From: Streptococcus suis | GTDB lineage: Bacteria; Bacillota; Bacilli; Lactobacillales; Streptococcaceae | Assembly: GCF_016775005.1 (NCBI RefSeq) | Contig: NZ_JAEUXI010000004.1 | Span: 206,297 to 270,296, forward strand | Direction: 5' to 3' | Length of the DNA: 64,000 nucleotides | Shown: positions 10,257-18,899 of the stretch, piece after piece | How the letters are laid out: each line of letters begins with the position of its first letter | Numbering within the stretch: the first letter of the stretch is position 1 | Made by a program: the position numbers and the translations under genes | Notes under the pieces: model-generated | Databases searched by the model: none | Told to the model about the DNA's origin: nothing | Seen by the model: only the letters and a program-made list of their open reading frames with translations

Positions 10257-10440
10257 ACAAAAATGGGACCGTCCTAGATATATCTAAACGGTCCCAATTC
10301 TACTGTATAAGAAAAACAGAATGAGCGACTGGCCTATTTAGATATAACATCTATGTAGGCAACGTCAAAACAACCACAGCCACATAGATACAAACTTTAC
10401 GTTCCCGTGTTTGTATCCATGAACTTCATGTCTACAAACA
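10257..10440 (-). promoter_or_regulatory. Transcription attenuator of the aromatic ABC importer operon
   Basis: Read on the minus strand. The terminator is GGGACCGT ... ACGGTCCC (10295-10265) followed by ATTTTTGT. Segment B, TATATCTAAATAG (10346-10334), can pair 10 bp with TTTAGATATA inside the terminator's left arm (10288-10279), which would block it. Segment A, CTATTTTAGATAG (10453-10441), overlaps the last codons of the leader peptide and can pair with B (11 bp, one bulge). Between them are two more hairpins: GTGTTTGTA/TACAAACAC (10441-10433 with 10415-10407) and ATCTATGT/ACATAGAT (10389-10382 with 10356-10349). The logic A:B versus B:C is that of leader-peptide attenuation. It also contains TGGGACC, which resembles a T-box core; see findings. 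Confidence 0.75.
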
Positions 10441-10503
10441 CTATCTAAAATAGCTGTAGAAATACTTCTGATTGACTGATTGTGTTTGACAAGCTGTCTT
10501 CAT
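10441..10503 (-). CDS. Tyr/Phe-rich leader peptide of the importer operon
   Basis: ATG at 10503, 20 codons, TAG at 10441-10443. GGAG lies 7 nt upstream of the ATG, an ideal ribosome binding site, and the promoter is just above it. The peptide begins MKTACQTQS and ends KYFYSYFR: three Tyr and two Phe codons among the last eight. Its end overlaps pairing segment A of the attenuator. A ribosome waiting at Tyr or Phe codons would hide segment A and favour the antiterminator. The regulatory role is inferred from this layout. Confidence 0.7.
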   Translation of the reverse strand: MKTACQTQSVNQKYFYSYFR

Positions 10504-10541
10504 ACTGTGTCTCCTTTTCTCATTTCATTTAGGTTAGTAAA

Positions 10542-10570
10542 ATAATAAAACTTTTTGATGGATTTGTCAA
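10542..10570 (-). promoter_or_regulatory. Promoter of the aromatic ABC importer operon
   Basis: TTGACA (plus-strand 10565-10570), 17-nt spacer, TATTAT (10542-10547). Near-consensus sigma-A promoter, about 40 nt upstream of the leader peptide start. Confidence 0.85.
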
Positions 10571-10628
10571 GCAATTTTATCCAGAATTGTCAGATTTTTT
10601 CAACTTTTTTGAAAATATTTCAAATATG

Positions 10629-10655
10629 AAAAAAAATATAGCCTTTCGGCCATAT
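10629..10655 (-). terminator. Terminator of the rlmI-aroD-aroC-tyrA-UPF0342 operon
   Basis: On the minus strand ATATGGCC-GAAA-GGCTATAT is followed by a run of eight Ts, immediately after the stop of the UPF0342 gene. Confidence 0.88.
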
Positions 10656-10656
10656 T

Positions 10657-10995
10657 TTACAGCAATTCATTTAATGGTTGGAAGATAATGCGTTCCAAAT
10701 CCGCTACATAGGTTCCAAGAATTTGTTGTTTACTGAAATATTCAACAAGTAATGGATTGGCCTGAACTTGTTTATTAAACTCAACCATTTTTTTCTGAAC
10801 ATCCTCACCTGGAATTTGACCAGCCTGCAACTGTGCTTGGACATCTTTTTGGAAATTGACATAGTTTTCCAAGATTGTTTTGGCTTCCTTATTGCCATCG
10901 ATTGAAACCTTAATCGCTTCGACTGCCTTGTATTCAGGTAAGTTTCGAATGGCGCGCTCCAATTGGTTGGCAATATCATAGATATTTGTTGACAT
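10657..10995 (-). CDS. UPF0342 / YlbF-YmcA-YheA family protein
   Basis: 112 residues, mainly amphipathic helix, no membrane segment. The sequence (MSTNIYDIANQLERAIRNLP at the start, VQANPLLVEYFSKQQ near residue 80) fits the small helical YheA-like family found in streptococci directly after tyrA. The cellular role of this family member is not established to my knowledge; relatives YlbF and YmcA act in RNase Y control in Bacillus. It lies 9 nt downstream of tyrA in the same operon and ends at the operon terminator. Confidence 0.8.
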   Translation of the reverse strand: MSTNIYDIANQLERAIRNLPEYKAVEAIKVSIDGNKEAKTILENYVNFQKDVQAQLQAGQIPGEDVQKKMVEFNKQVQANPLLVEYFSKQQILGTYVADLERIIFQPLNELL

Positions 10996-11004
10996 AAGTT
11001 GCTC

Positions 11005-12108
11005 CTATTCTATCGAGATACGATAAGAAGTCTTCTCCTCCAATCGACGAAAAGCTTCTTGTTGATCTCGTTTATTTTTAAACGTTATTTGTAAAATACC
11101 ATGAATATCTTCTCGATTTTCTTCATTAATACGAATATTGACGACTGAAATACCACGTAGAATTTCAAGTATGGCAAGAATGATGTCCTCTTGGTCTGGA
11201 ACTGTGATAAACAGATCATAGAAGGAATCGACACCAGCTCGCTTATGGATTTCCATAGCTTTTCGGGTCTGCCGACCAGCTTCAAAGAACTGCCAGATTG
11301 CTTCTTCATCGCCTGCTTGAATCATGTGTGCAACTTGGTCTAGCCTAGCTTGAAATTCTTGCATTCTCTCTAAGATACTCTCACGGTTGGACAAAAGAAT
11401 GCTAGTCCACATACCAGGCTCGCTCTCAGCGATCCGCGTCATATCCCGAAAACCACCTGCTGCAAAATTGTTGGTCAGCGGGTAGTCAGAAACGTAGGCC
11501 CCTGCTTGATTCATCAAACTGGAAGCCAAAACATGCGGAAAATGAGAAACTTGACTGGTAATGCGGTCATGGTCCTGGGCAGAAATCTCAATAAAGCGTG
11601 CTCGGAGTCCAGATAACAAATCTGTCATCCGGGCTATCGCGTCCTTTTTCGTTGCTAAAGAAGGCGTAAAAATATAATAAGCATTTTCAAACAAGTGGAC
11701 ATCTGCTGCCGCCGCCCCTGTCTTATGGCTACCAGCCATTGGATGACCACCGATAAAATTCACATTCTTAGGTGCCAAATAGGTATCTGCTGCTGCAACA
11801 ATTTCTGCCTTGGTAGAACCTGCATCCGTAACCAAGACCTGTTCTTTCAAATCAAGAGTTGCCAGTTTTTTGATAAATTGAATGGTTTGCTTAATAGGAA
11901 GACATAAGATTATGACATCTGCCTCAGCCGCAAACTTTTCAAAACAATCCGTCGCAGCATCAATCATCCCAGCTTCAAGAGCGATAGTCCGTGATTCCTG
12001 ACTTCGATTGTAACCTAACAAACGGTATTCCGGATGGTCACGTCGAATTCCAAGAGCAATGGAAGCTCCTATTAAGCCGAGCCCTGCGATATAAATCGTT
12101 TTTGTCAT
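11005..12108 (-). CDS. tyrA: Prephenate dehydrogenase with C-terminal ACT domain
   Basis: Oxidative decarboxylation of prephenate to 4-hydroxyphenylpyruvate, the tyrosine branch. 367 residues. Rossmann loop GLGLIGASIA at 10-19, GGHPMAGSHKTG near 120, the catalytic His region SQVSHFPHVLAS near 180, and a C-terminal ACT-like segment (about 298-367; DLFITVPDQEDIILAILEIL) that would bind tyrosine for feedback. Separated from aroC by 8 nt. Placed with pheA in the same island so both branches from prephenate are present. Confidence 0.94.
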   Translation of the reverse strand: MTKTIYIAGLGLIGASIALGIRRDHPEYRLLGYNRSQESRTIALEAGMIDAATDCFEKFAAEADVIILCLPIKQTIQFIKKLATLDLKEQVLVTDAGSTKAEIVAAADTYLAPKNVNFIGGHPMAGSHKTGAAAADVHLFENAYYIFTPSLATKKDAIARMTDLLSGLRARFIEISAQDHDRITSQVSHFPHVLASSLMNQAGAYVSDYPLTNNFAAGGFRDMTRIAESEPGMWTSILLSNRESILERMQEFQARLDQVAHMIQAGDEEAIWQFFEAGRQTRKAMEIHKRAGVDSFYDLFITVPDQEDIILAILEILRGISVVNIRINEENREDIHGILQITFKNKRDQQEAFRRLEEKTSYRISIE

Positions 12109-12116
12109 AGGCTCAC

Positions 12117-13283
12117 CTAGAATTCTTTCGTAAACTGACGGTGTTTGTCAACCGCTTCTTTCAATTCCTCCATGTTATCAGAAGAGAATTTTTCTAAAAT
12201 TTCAGTTGCAAGTACGGTTGCTACGACAGCTTCCATTACAACGCCTGCTGCAGGAAGAGCCGTAGGATCTGATCGTTCAACCGTTGCCTTATAAGGCTCG
12301 TGGGTTTCAATATCTACGGACATGAGTGGCTTATAGAGAGTCGGAATCGGCTTCATTACACCACGGATCACAATAGGTTCTCCGTTGGTCATCCCGCCTT
12401 CAAATCCTCCAAGGTTATTGGTACGACGCGTATAGCCTGCTTCTTCAGACCATACGATTTCGTCCATGACTTGACTGCCTTTTAAGTAACCCGCCTGGAA
12501 CCCAACACCGAATTCAACCCCTTTAAAAGCATTGATGGAAACAACCGCTTGAGCTAGTTTGGCATCCAATTTCTTATCCCATTGTACATAGGAGCCCAGA
12601 CCAACTGGCACTCCTCCAACGATGGTTTCAACAACGCCACCAATGGTATCCCCATCACGTTTGATTTGGTCGATATAGGCTTTGATCTCGTCTTCGCGCT
12701 CTTGGTTGACAATAGATACCTCCGATTGAGCAGCCAACTCCCGTACTTGGGCAACGCTAAGGCCATCTGGGATATCAATTTCTTTACCACCAAAGACGAC
12801 TACGTGATTGGCAATTTCCATGTCCAATTCTGCTAAAATTCGTTTGGCAACAGCGCCAACTGCCACACGCATAGTGGTCTCGCGCGCACTTGATCGCTCG
12901 AGTGAATTGCGCAAATCATCAAATCGATATTTAATACCGCCAACTAGGTCAGCATGCCCAGGTCGTGGTCGCGTGATGCGGCGCTTACTTTTCAACTTAT
13001 CATCAATATCTTCGACTGACATGATTTCCAACCATTTTTGATGGTCTTTATTAGTGACATTGAGTGTAATAGGAGCTCCTGTTGTTTTCCCATGTCGGAC
13101 ACCGGCAGTGATTTCCACCTGGTCGGTTTCAATTTGCATGCGAGCACCTCGACCGTATCCTCCCTGACGGCGTTTCAGGTCTTCATTAATCTGCTCTGCT
13201 GTTAAAGGTAGTCCAGCAGGAACTCCCTCAATAATGGCTGTTAATCGTGGTCCATGGGATTCTCCCGCTGTTAAATATCTCAT
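12117..13283 (-). CDS. aroC: Chorismate synthase
   Basis: Converts EPSP to chorismate using reduced FMN. 388 residues, complete. Recognised by the start [14 protein letters not shown] (GxSHG signature), [12 protein letters not shown] near 40, the RPGHADL motif near 108 and the [14 protein letters not shown] segment near 130 with FMN-contacting residues, and GGMTNGEPI near 300. Starts one base after the aroD stop and is followed by tyrA after 8 nt. Confidence 0.95.
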   Translation of the reverse strand: MRYLTAGESHGPRLTAIIEGVPAGLPLTAEQINEDLKRRQGGYGRGARMQIETDQVEITAGVRHGKTTGAPITLNVTNKDHQKWLEIMSVEDIDDKLKSKRRITRPRPGHADLVGGIKYRFDDLRNSLERSSARETTMRVAVGAVAKRILAELDMEIANHVVVFGGKEIDIPDGLSVAQVRELAAQSEVSIVNQEREDEIKAYIDQIKRDGDTIGGVVETIVGGVPVGLGSYVQWDKKLDAKLAQAVVSINAFKGVEFGVGFQAGYLKGSQVMDEIVWSEEAGYTRRTNNLGGFEGGMTNGEPIVIRGVMKPIPTLYKPLMSVDIETHEPYKATVERSDPTALPAAGVVMEAVVATVLATEILEKFSSDNMEELKEAVDKHRQFTKEF

Positions 13284-13958
13284 CTAGTTCTCCAGTATTT
13301 CTAAAAATTTGCGTGTATTTGCTAGGGACATTTGGCCTGGTGCGCTAGCTTCGTCCAGGCTAGCAAAGGTCCAGCAAGAACCTGTTACAACTCCTGCTAT
13401 ACGCGACAGTTTTCCAAAACGCCCCATTGACATAGTCGCAAAAGCTTGGCCGGCGTGGAGGTTTTTAAAGGCACGTGTAAAGTTCATCACATCCAGTACA
13501 TCCTGTTCGGTGTTAGCCATCACAGCCATCTTCACCACAGCAGGAGATAGACTAGTCAGCTCTGAAATGATCTCCATAAAATTATCAGGTGTTTCGATGA
13601 AGTTATGGTAGCTGAGAACCAAATTTGGAAATTCCAACATCTGATCAAAGACATCCCGATGACTATAGTATTCAAAGTCGATGTAATCAGGCTGATAAAG
13701 AGTTGCCACTTCCTTGATCAAGTGCACATAGTCCTGGTTCGATAGATCAATCAAACCACCTTCTTTGGTCGTTCGAAGAGTGAAAAGAATTTCACGGCCG
13801 ACAAATTTCTCAAAAACAGCTGGCGCAACTGTCAAAATCTGTTCTTTTGGAAGATAATCTGCTCTCCATTCAATGATGTCGGCATCTGCCAAACGCTCAG
13901 CATCCAGTGCTAAGAGCTCTTCCATATTTTGGGGCATGATGGGGACGATAATTTTCAT
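13284..13958 (-). CDS. aroD: 3-dehydroquinate dehydratase, type I
   Basis: Dehydrates 3-dehydroquinate to 3-dehydroshikimate through a Schiff base. 224 residues. DIIEWRADY near 28-36 carries the conserved Glu and Arg, LSYHNF near 114 the catalytic His, and VVKMAVM near 140 the Schiff-base Lys. The start overlaps the stop of the methyltransferase gene upstream by 4 nt (ATGA). Type I enzymes in streptococci are usually found with aroC or aroE as here. Confidence 0.94.
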   Translation of the reverse strand: MKIIVPIMPQNMEELLALDAERLADADIIEWRADYLPKEQILTVAPAVFEKFVGREILFTLRTTKEGGLIDLSNQDYVHLIKEVATLYQPDYIDFEYYSHRDVFDQMLEFPNLVLSYHNFIETPDNFMEIISELTSLSPAVVKMAVMANTEQDVLDVMNFTRAFKNLHAGQAFATMSMGRFGKLSRIAGVVTGSCWTFASLDEASAPGQMSLANTRKFLEILEN

Positions 13959-15118
13959 TTTTCTACCTGTATCGTAAATACCTTGAGGTAATTACTACTT
14001 TCATCAGATTGATTCACCGCAAAATCACTTGGGAGGCGGTAGGTGGCAAGGTATTTATGAGGAATACCTGCAAAACCTTTTTCAATTTGCGCTTTAAATT
14101 TTTCAATCGAAAGATTGGATGCGTTGGTCGAGGTAATCAATATCCCTTTGGGATTTAAAATCGTCAAGGCTTGCGAGACCAATTTGTGGTAATCTTTCAC
14201 AACTGAAAAAGTTTGTTTTTTATTGCGAGCAAAGCTTGGTGGATCGATGACAATAACATCAAAACCAAGACCTTTTTTCTGAGCATACTTAAAGTATTCA
14301 AACACATCCATGACATGGAAGAAATGCTGCTCCAAGTCGATATGGTTGGCAACAAAATGCGCCTGAGACAATTCTCTTGATCGCTTAGCCAAGTCAACTG
14401 AACGGGTCTCAACTGCTCCACCAATGGCTGCTGCGGCAGAAAAAGCTGCCGTATATGAAAACATGTTGAGAACTGATTTTCCAGCGGCTAAACCATTCAC
14501 TAGACTACCACGGACTTGGTGCTGATCCAAGAAAATCCCCGTCATCAATCCATCATTTAGAAAGACATGATAAGAGACACCATTTTCTAAAATGGTAAAG
14601 CTAGCAGGAGCTTCCTGACCGAAAAGATGGGCTGATTCATAGTCCAATCCCTTGAACCGAATTTTTTCATAACCACCAGCCAGCTCTGGATAGACGGACT
14701 GAAAAGCTGCTACAATCGTTTCTTTCTGTGAATAAACAAAGGCATTGTACCAAGAAAAGAGAGCGAAATCTCCATACAGATCGATGCTTAAACCGCCAAA
14801 ACCATCTCCATCTTGGTTAAAAATCCGAAAAGCCGTTGTATGAGAATCCTCAAAATATGCCCGACGCTTGGACTTGGCAGCTTGAAATAGATTATGGTAG
14901 AAAACAGAGTCCAGTTTTCGTTTACCAGTTCCAATATACCAGCCGATTCCCTTGTTTTGCTGTGAAAGATAGGCTGTTCCGAGCAATTGACCGGACTGAT
15001 CTTGCAATTCAACTACCGTTTCCATCTCCAAGGATTCAGGAAAATCTCCCGCATCCAACAATTGGATCCCTTTTCTTATTTTCTTGGCAACTTGTGCCCC
15101 AACTGTCAGTTTCTTCAT
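13955..15118 (-). CDS. Class I SAM-dependent rRNA methyltransferase, RlmI/RlmK-like (COG1092)
   Basis: 387 residues. A PUA-like N-terminal part (about 1-75), an RlmI-type insert ([12 protein letters not shown] near 105), then a methyltransferase fold with [17 protein letters not shown] near 213 as the SAM loop and [14 protein letters not shown] near 283 as the catalytic DPP motif. Relatives methylate C5 of a cytosine in 23S rRNA. It is the first gene of the aroD-aroC-tyrA operon. No Shine-Dalgarno precedes its ATG; a TGA-TATAAT box ends 6 nt upstream, so the transcript is probably leaderless. The same gene precedes aroD in pneumococci. Confidence 0.85.
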   Translation of the reverse strand: MKKLTVGAQVAKKIRKGIQLLDAGDFPESLEMETVVELQDQSGQLLGTAYLSQQNKGIGWYIGTGKRKLDSVFYHNLFQAAKSKRRAYFEDSHTTAFRIFNQDGDGFGGLSIDLYGDFALFSWYNAFVYSQKETIVAAFQSVYPELAGGYEKIRFKGLDYESAHLFGQEAPASFTILENGVSYHVFLNDGLMTGIFLDQHQVRGSLVNGLAAGKSVLNMFSYTAAFSAAAAIGGAVETRSVDLAKRSRELSQAHFVANHIDLEQHFFHVMDVFEYFKYAQKKGLGFDVIVIDPPSFARNKKQTFSVVKDYHKLVSQALTILNPKGILITSTNASNLSIEKFKAQIEKGFAGIPHKYLATYRLPSDFAVNQSDESSNYLKVFTIQVEK

Positions 15119-15124
15119 ATACTA

Positions 15125-15133
15125 ATTATATCA
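15125..15133 (-). promoter_or_regulatory. Extended -10 promoter giving a leaderless rlmI-aroD-aroC-tyrA mRNA
   Basis: TGA-TATAAT on the minus strand. The last base of the -10 (15125) is 7 nt from the A of the ATG (15118), the normal -10 to +1 distance, so transcription should begin at the start codon itself. Confidence 0.55.
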
Positions 15134-15190
15134 GAAATTCTGAAATTAAATTTAAAAAAACTTCTATCTTTTATCCTAATTTTGAAAGTA

Positions 15191-15199
15191 TGTTATAAT
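15191..15199 (+). promoter_or_regulatory. Extended -10 promoter for ltaS
   Basis: TGT-TATAAT, about 40 nt before the TTG start of ltaS; the -35 region is poor. Confidence 0.6.
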
Positions 15200-15238
15200 G
15201 GACTGAGATTTTATTTTTACTCGAAGAGGAATAGATTT

Positions 15239-17419
15239 TTGAATAAACTTTTGAACTCCCTGAAAAAAGGGTTGAAAACACGACTGGGTTTTGTCCTACT
15301 ATTGGTAGGCATTTATTGGCTAAAATCGATTTGGGCTTACTACATTGACTTTGACTTGGATATGAAGGGCTTCTACCAAAACATGCTGGCCTTCATAAAT
15401 CCTATTCCATTTGGATTGCTGCTAATTGGCGCTTCCCTTTACATCCGTAAGACCAAGGTATTTTATGGATTTGCCTTTGCTATTTATTTTATTTTATTCT
15501 CTTGGCTGTTTTCAAATGCCATCTATTACAGGGAATTTTCTGATTTCATTACCATCTCGACTATGATGGCGACTTCAAGTGTCTCCGCAGGTTTGGGCGA
15601 AGCCGCTTTAAAACTCTTTCGGATCTGGGACCTAGTTTATCTGCTGGATTTCATCATCTTTGGTGTTCTACTCGTTAAGAAAATGGTGGTGTTGGATAAA
15701 AAGGCTTTCCCAATCCGCCAAAGCTTTGCCATCACAGCCTTATCTGTTATGCTTGCTTCAGCTAACCTCTTTCTGGCTGAAATCGATCGCCCAGAACTGC
15801 TGTCTCGCGGTTTTTCAAATACCTATATCGTCAGAGCTCTTGGATTACCAGCCTTTCTCGGCTATAATGCTAACCAGACCTATAAGGCCCATCAAGACCG
15901 TTCAGGAGCTACTGCTGAAGATCTGGTTCCTGTTCAAGAGTACATTTCTGAACACTATGCTGCACCAAACGACCAGTATTTTGGCATTGCCAAGGGTCGA
16001 AATGTTATCTATATCCACTTAGAAAGTTTGCAACAGTTCGTCATTGACTATAAGTTGAATGTCGATGGGGTTGACTACGAAGTGACTCCCTTCCTCAATT
16101 CCCTCTACCACTCTTCATCCACTCTCGCCTTTTCAAACTTCTTTAACCAGGTTAAGGCAGGTAAAACTTCTGATGCTGAGACCATGATTGAAACTTCTCT
16201 ATTTGGACTCAACCAAGGGTCCTTTATGGTCCAATACGGTGGCACCAATACCCAACAAGCTGCCCCTCATATCTTAACTCAAAACGGAGGTTATAGCTCG
16301 GCTGTCTTCCATGGAAATGCAGGAAGTTTTTGGAACCGTAACAATACCTACAAACAGTGGGGCTACAATTACTTCTTTGATCAATCCTATTTCACTGAAC
16401 AAACGGATGAAAACTCCTTCCAATACGGACTGAACGATAAAATCATGCTTGCTGACTCTATCGAATATCTAGAGCATATGCAACAACCTTTCTACGCCAA
16501 ATACATCACTGTATCCAATCACTATCCTTATACAACCAGTTTGATTGGAGATGAGATCGGCTTCCCATTGGCCCAAACAGATGATGAAACTATCAATGGT
16601 TACTTTGCTACCGCTAACTACTTGGATTCTTCTATCGAAGCTTTCTTTAATTACTTAAAAGCCACTGGCTTGTATGAAAAATCCGTAATTGTTCTCTATG
16701 GAGATCATTACGGAATCTCAAATTCACGCAACCCTGACTTAGCACCTTTGATCGGCAAGGATTCTGAAACATGGTCTGATTATGACAATGCCATGTTGCA
16801 ACGTGTACCTTACATGGTTGTTGTTCCTGGTATGACAACTGGCAAGATTATCGATACCTACGGAGGGGAAATCGATGCCCTTCCAACCCTTGAACATCTG
16901 CTTGGTATTGAGGCAAATAATTTCCTTCAGGTCGGCCAAGATCTCTTGTCTCCTGAAAATGACCAAGTTGTCGCCATGCGTACTTCTGGAACCTTTATTA
17001 GTCCGAAATACACCAGCTATGCAGGGAAATTGTACTATACAGAAACCGGTGAGGAAATCACCAATCCAGATGAAACAACAATTGCTGAAGTTGAGTTGCT
17101 CAAGGCTGCTGCTGCTGCACAATTAGCAGCGAGTGATGCCATTCAAACAGGTGACTTGATTCGCTTCTTTGACAATGGCCTCCCAATAGTGGATACCAGC
17201 CAGTTCTCCTACCTCAATTCTCTAGAGGCAGAATTGGCCATTGAAAAGGCTCTTGGCAATCAATCAACTAGCCTATTTAGTCAAAATGGCAACCAATCAA
17301 CAGTGAACCTCTTTAAGGCGCCAAGCTATCAGGAACTACATAGTTCAACAAGTGCTTCTTCCTCTACTTCTACAAGTACAAGCACGACAACTTCAACCTC
17401 TTCGACAAGTGGAGAATAA
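15239..17419 (+). CDS. ltaS: Lipoteichoic acid synthase LtaS family, membrane phosphoglycerol transferase
   Basis: 726 residues from TTG 15239, chosen because AGAGGA is 8 nt upstream and the product then begins with a basic stretch before the first membrane helix; the open frame itself extends further left without initiation signals. Five N-terminal membrane segments (about residues 15-190) are followed by an extracellular sulfatase-fold domain: HLESLQQF with a metal-site Glu, GKTSDAETMIETSLF with the likely Thr nucleophile, HGNAGSFWNRN, and YGDHYG with metal-site Asp and His. The tail beyond about residue 690 is Ser/Thr-rich. It polymerises glycerophosphate units or a related polymer at the outer membrane face. 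Single gene with its own promoter and terminator. Confidence 0.88.
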   Translation: MNKLLNSLKKGLKTRLGFVLLLVGIYWLKSIWAYYIDFDLDMKGFYQNMLAFINPIPFGLLLIGASLYIRKTKVFYGFAFAIYFILFSWLFSNAIYYREFSDFITISTMMATSSVSAGLGEAALKLFRIWDLVYLLDFIIFGVLLVKKMVVLDKKAFPIRQSFAITALSVMLASANLFLAEIDRPELLSRGFSNTYIVRALGLPAFLGYNANQTYKAHQDRSGATAEDLVPVQEYISEHYAAPNDQYFGIAKGRNVIYIHLESLQQFVIDYKLNVDGVDYEVTPFLNSLYHSSSTLAFSNFFNQVKAGKTSDAETMIETSLFGLNQGSFMVQYGGTNTQQAAPHILTQNGGYSSAVFHGNAGSFWNRNNTYKQWGYNYFFDQSYFTEQTDENSFQYGLNDKIMLADSIEYLEHMQQPFYAKYITVSNHYPYTTSLIGDEIGFPLAQTDDETINGYFATANYLDSSIEAFFNYLKATGLYEKSVIVLYGDHYGISNSRNPDLAPLIGKDSETWSDYDNAMLQRVPYMVVVPGMTTGKIIDTYGGEIDALPTLEHLLGIEANNFLQVGQDLLSPENDQVVAMRTSGTFISPKYTSYAGKLYYTETGEEITNPDETTIAEVELLKAAAAAQLAASDAIQTGDLIRFFDNGLPIVDTSQFSYLNSLEAELAIEKALGNQSTSLFSQNGNQSTVNLFKAPSYQELHSSTSASSSTSTSTSTTTSTSSTSGE

Positions 17420-17424
17420 ATAAA

Positions 17425-17458
17425 AAAATGAGACTGGATTTCAATCGAGTCTCATTTT
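17425..17458 (+). terminator. Terminator of ltaS
   Basis: AAAATGAGACT pairs with AGTCTCATTTT (11 bp, 12-nt loop), followed by TTTTCTTATT, 5 nt after the ltaS stop. Confidence 0.88.
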
Positions 17459-17516
17459 CTTATTGACAAATATATTTCACATTTTCAATTTTTGAATGAT
17501 TTTCCCTTCTTCATAC

Positions 17517-17543
17517 AAAAAAGACTGGTCAAGCCAGTCTTTT
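17517..17543 (-). terminator. Terminator of infC-rpmI-rplT
   Basis: On the minus strand AAAAGACTGG-CTTGA-CCAGTCTTTTTT with a T run, directly after rplT. Confidence 0.88.
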
Positions 17544-17558
17544 GAAAATATTCAAAGA

Positions 17559-17918
17559 TTATTTTCCAAGTTTTGCTTTAGCAGCATCTGCAAGAGCTGT
17601 GAAAGCTGCTGCATCGTTAACTGCCAAGTCAGCAAGCATTTTGCGGTTTACTTCGATTTCTGCCAATTTCAAACCGTGCATCAATTGTGAGTATGACAAA
17701 CCGTTCATGCGAGCAGCCGCGTTGATACGAGTGATCCACAATTTACGGAAATCACGTTTTTTCTGACGGCGGTCACGGTATGCATAGTAGTAAGAGTTCA
17801 TTACTTGTTCTTTCGCAGTGCGGAACAAGAGATGCTTCGCTCCATAGTAACCTTTTGCTAATTTTAAAATACGTTTACGGCGTTTACGAGAAACAACGCC
17901 ACCTTTAACACGTGCCAT
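17559..17918 (-). CDS. rplT: 50S ribosomal protein L20
   Basis: 119 residues, strongly basic, starting [20 protein letters not shown], the invariant opening of bacterial L20, with [18 protein letters not shown] near 62. Binds 23S rRNA early in assembly of the large subunit. In Firmicutes, L20 (E. coli and Bacillus by different elements) also represses its own operon by binding mRNA, which fits the long structured leader found upstream of infC here. Third gene of infC-rpmI-rplT. Confidence 0.97.
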   Translation of the reverse strand: MARVKGGVVSRKRRKRILKLAKGYYGAKHLLFRTAKEQVMNSYYYAYRDRRQKKRDFRKLWITRINAAARMNGLSYSQLMHGLKLAEIEVNRKMLADLAVNDAAAFTALADAAKAKLGK

Positions 17919-17960
17919 GTATATTTCCTCCGAATAATTCTCTAATTTCTAGTAATCGAC

Positions 17961-18161
17961 TTATTTAAGTCCTGTAAGCATTGATTTGATACGCTTGAAG
18001 TCACCAGCATGTACCATACCTGCTTTACGAAGGTGACGACGTTGTTTTTTAGTTTTACCGTGGAAACGGTGTGAAGTATATGCGCGGAAGCGTTTCAAGC
18101 CACCAGAACCTGTACGTTTGAAACGTTTAGCTGATGCGCGGTGAGTTTTTTGTTTTGGCAT
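17961..18161 (-). CDS. rpmI: 50S ribosomal protein L35
   Basis: 66 residues, beginning [20 protein letters not shown], as in all bacterial L35, and very basic throughout. Lies between infC and rplT with short gaps and has an AAAGGAGAATATC ribosome binding site. Ribosome structural protein of the large subunit. Confidence 0.97.
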   Translation of the reverse strand: MPKQKTHRASAKRFKRTGSGGLKRFRAYTSHRFHGKTKKQRRHLRKAGMVHAGDFKRIKSMLTGLK

Positions 18162-18185
18162 GATATTCTCCTTTTGCTAAAAAGC

Positions 18186-18707
18186 TTATTTTTTGTCTGA
18201 AGCTGGGGCCAATTGCATAAACATTTGACGACCGTCCATCTTAGCACGCTGTTCGATAATAGCGATATCCTGAGTTGCTTCAGCAAACTCTGCTAGAACT
18301 TTTGCTCCAACTTCCTTATGGGTAATCATACGCCCCTTAAAGCGAATGGATACCTTGACCTTGTTTCCTTTTTCAAGGAATTTACGAGCATTACGAAGTT
18401 TTGTCTCAAAGTCGCCCTTATCAATAGTTGGGCTAAGACGTACTTCTTTTACAGTGACAACACTTTGTTTCTTGCGTTGTTCCTTCTGTTTTTTCTGGTA
18501 CTCAAATTTGAACTTTCCATAGTCCATAATTTTTGCAACAGGTGGTTTCGCTTGCGGTTGAATTAACACAAGGTCAACGTTAGCAGCGTCAGCTAATGCT
18601 TGTGCTTCATTGAGTGGTTTAATACCCAACTGTTCACCCTCAAGGCCGATAAGACGAACTTCACGCACTCGAATTTCATCATTGATGAACAAATCTTGCT
18701 TTGCTAT
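18186..18707 (-). CDS. infC: Translation initiation factor IF-3 (ATA start codon)
   Basis: Prevents premature 70S joining and proofreads start codons. The homology block [20 protein letters not shown] runs further upstream than the first standard start (TTG at 18692), and GAGGTG sits 7 nt before an in-frame ATA at 18705-18707. With that start the protein is 173 residues ([10 protein letters not shown]...), the normal IF3 length. Non-standard AUU/AUA starts are known to make infC self-regulated, since IF3 discriminates against them. The rest is standard: [20 protein letters not shown] linker region near 60 and [13 protein letters not shown] in the C-domain. Confidence 0.93.
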   Translation of the reverse strand: MAKQDLFINDEIRVREVRLIGLEGEQLGIKPLNEAQALADAANVDLVLIQPQAKPPVAKIMDYGKFKFEYQKKQKEQRKKQSVVTVKEVRLSPTIDKGDFETKLRNARKFLEKGNKVKVSIRFKGRMITHKEVGAKVLAEFAEATQDIAIIEQRAKMDGRQMFMQLAPASDKK

Positions 18708-18864
18708 GGCTTTTCACCTCATTTTATTTTTTTCGAGAAAAACGAAACGGACTTGCTAAACAAGTCCGCACTACATCATTAGTCTTTCCGAAGAAATCTT
18801 GAACATGTAGGGCCAGACAACGTTAGTCGCAAGGCGAGAAGCTCTCACTTCTGCTTTTCTCAAT
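18708..18864 (-). promoter_or_regulatory. infC-rpmI-rplT leader, L20-type autoregulatory region with internal terminator
   Basis: About 157 nt of untranslated leader separate the promoter from infC. It holds a hairpin around GAAGTGAGAGCTTC and, close to the ribosome binding site, CGGACTTG-TTTAG-CAAGTCCG (18768-18748 on the minus strand) followed by TTTCGTTTTT, an attenuator terminator. Position and layout match the L20 leaders known in Firmicutes; assignment to that Rfam family is by context and recollection, not a covariance search. Confidence 0.65.
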
Positions 18865-18870
18865 ACGACT

Positions 18871-18899
18871 ATTCTAACATGTCTAAACTTACTTGTCAA
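18871..18899 (-). promoter_or_regulatory. Promoter of infC-rpmI-rplT
   Basis: TTGACA (plus-strand 18894-18899), 17-nt spacer, TAGAAT (18871-18876) with a TG one base before the -10. The -35 overlaps the last codons and stop of cmk. Confidence 0.85.

Noticed and set aside
10257..10530. T-box riboswitch upstream of the ABC importer
   Set aside because: TGGGACC inside the terminator arm resembles the T-box core, and an antiterminator with it unpaired can be drawn. But N in UGGN is G, unsuited to Tyr, Phe or Trp tRNA, I see no convincing Stem I with specifier loop, and a well-initiated Tyr/Phe peptide explains the leader better. Kept as the main alternative; an RF00230 search would settle it.
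14987..15238. 84 extra N-terminal residues of LtaS
   Set aside because: That part overlaps the divergent rlmI gene and the ltaS promoter; TTG 15239 has the ribosome binding site.
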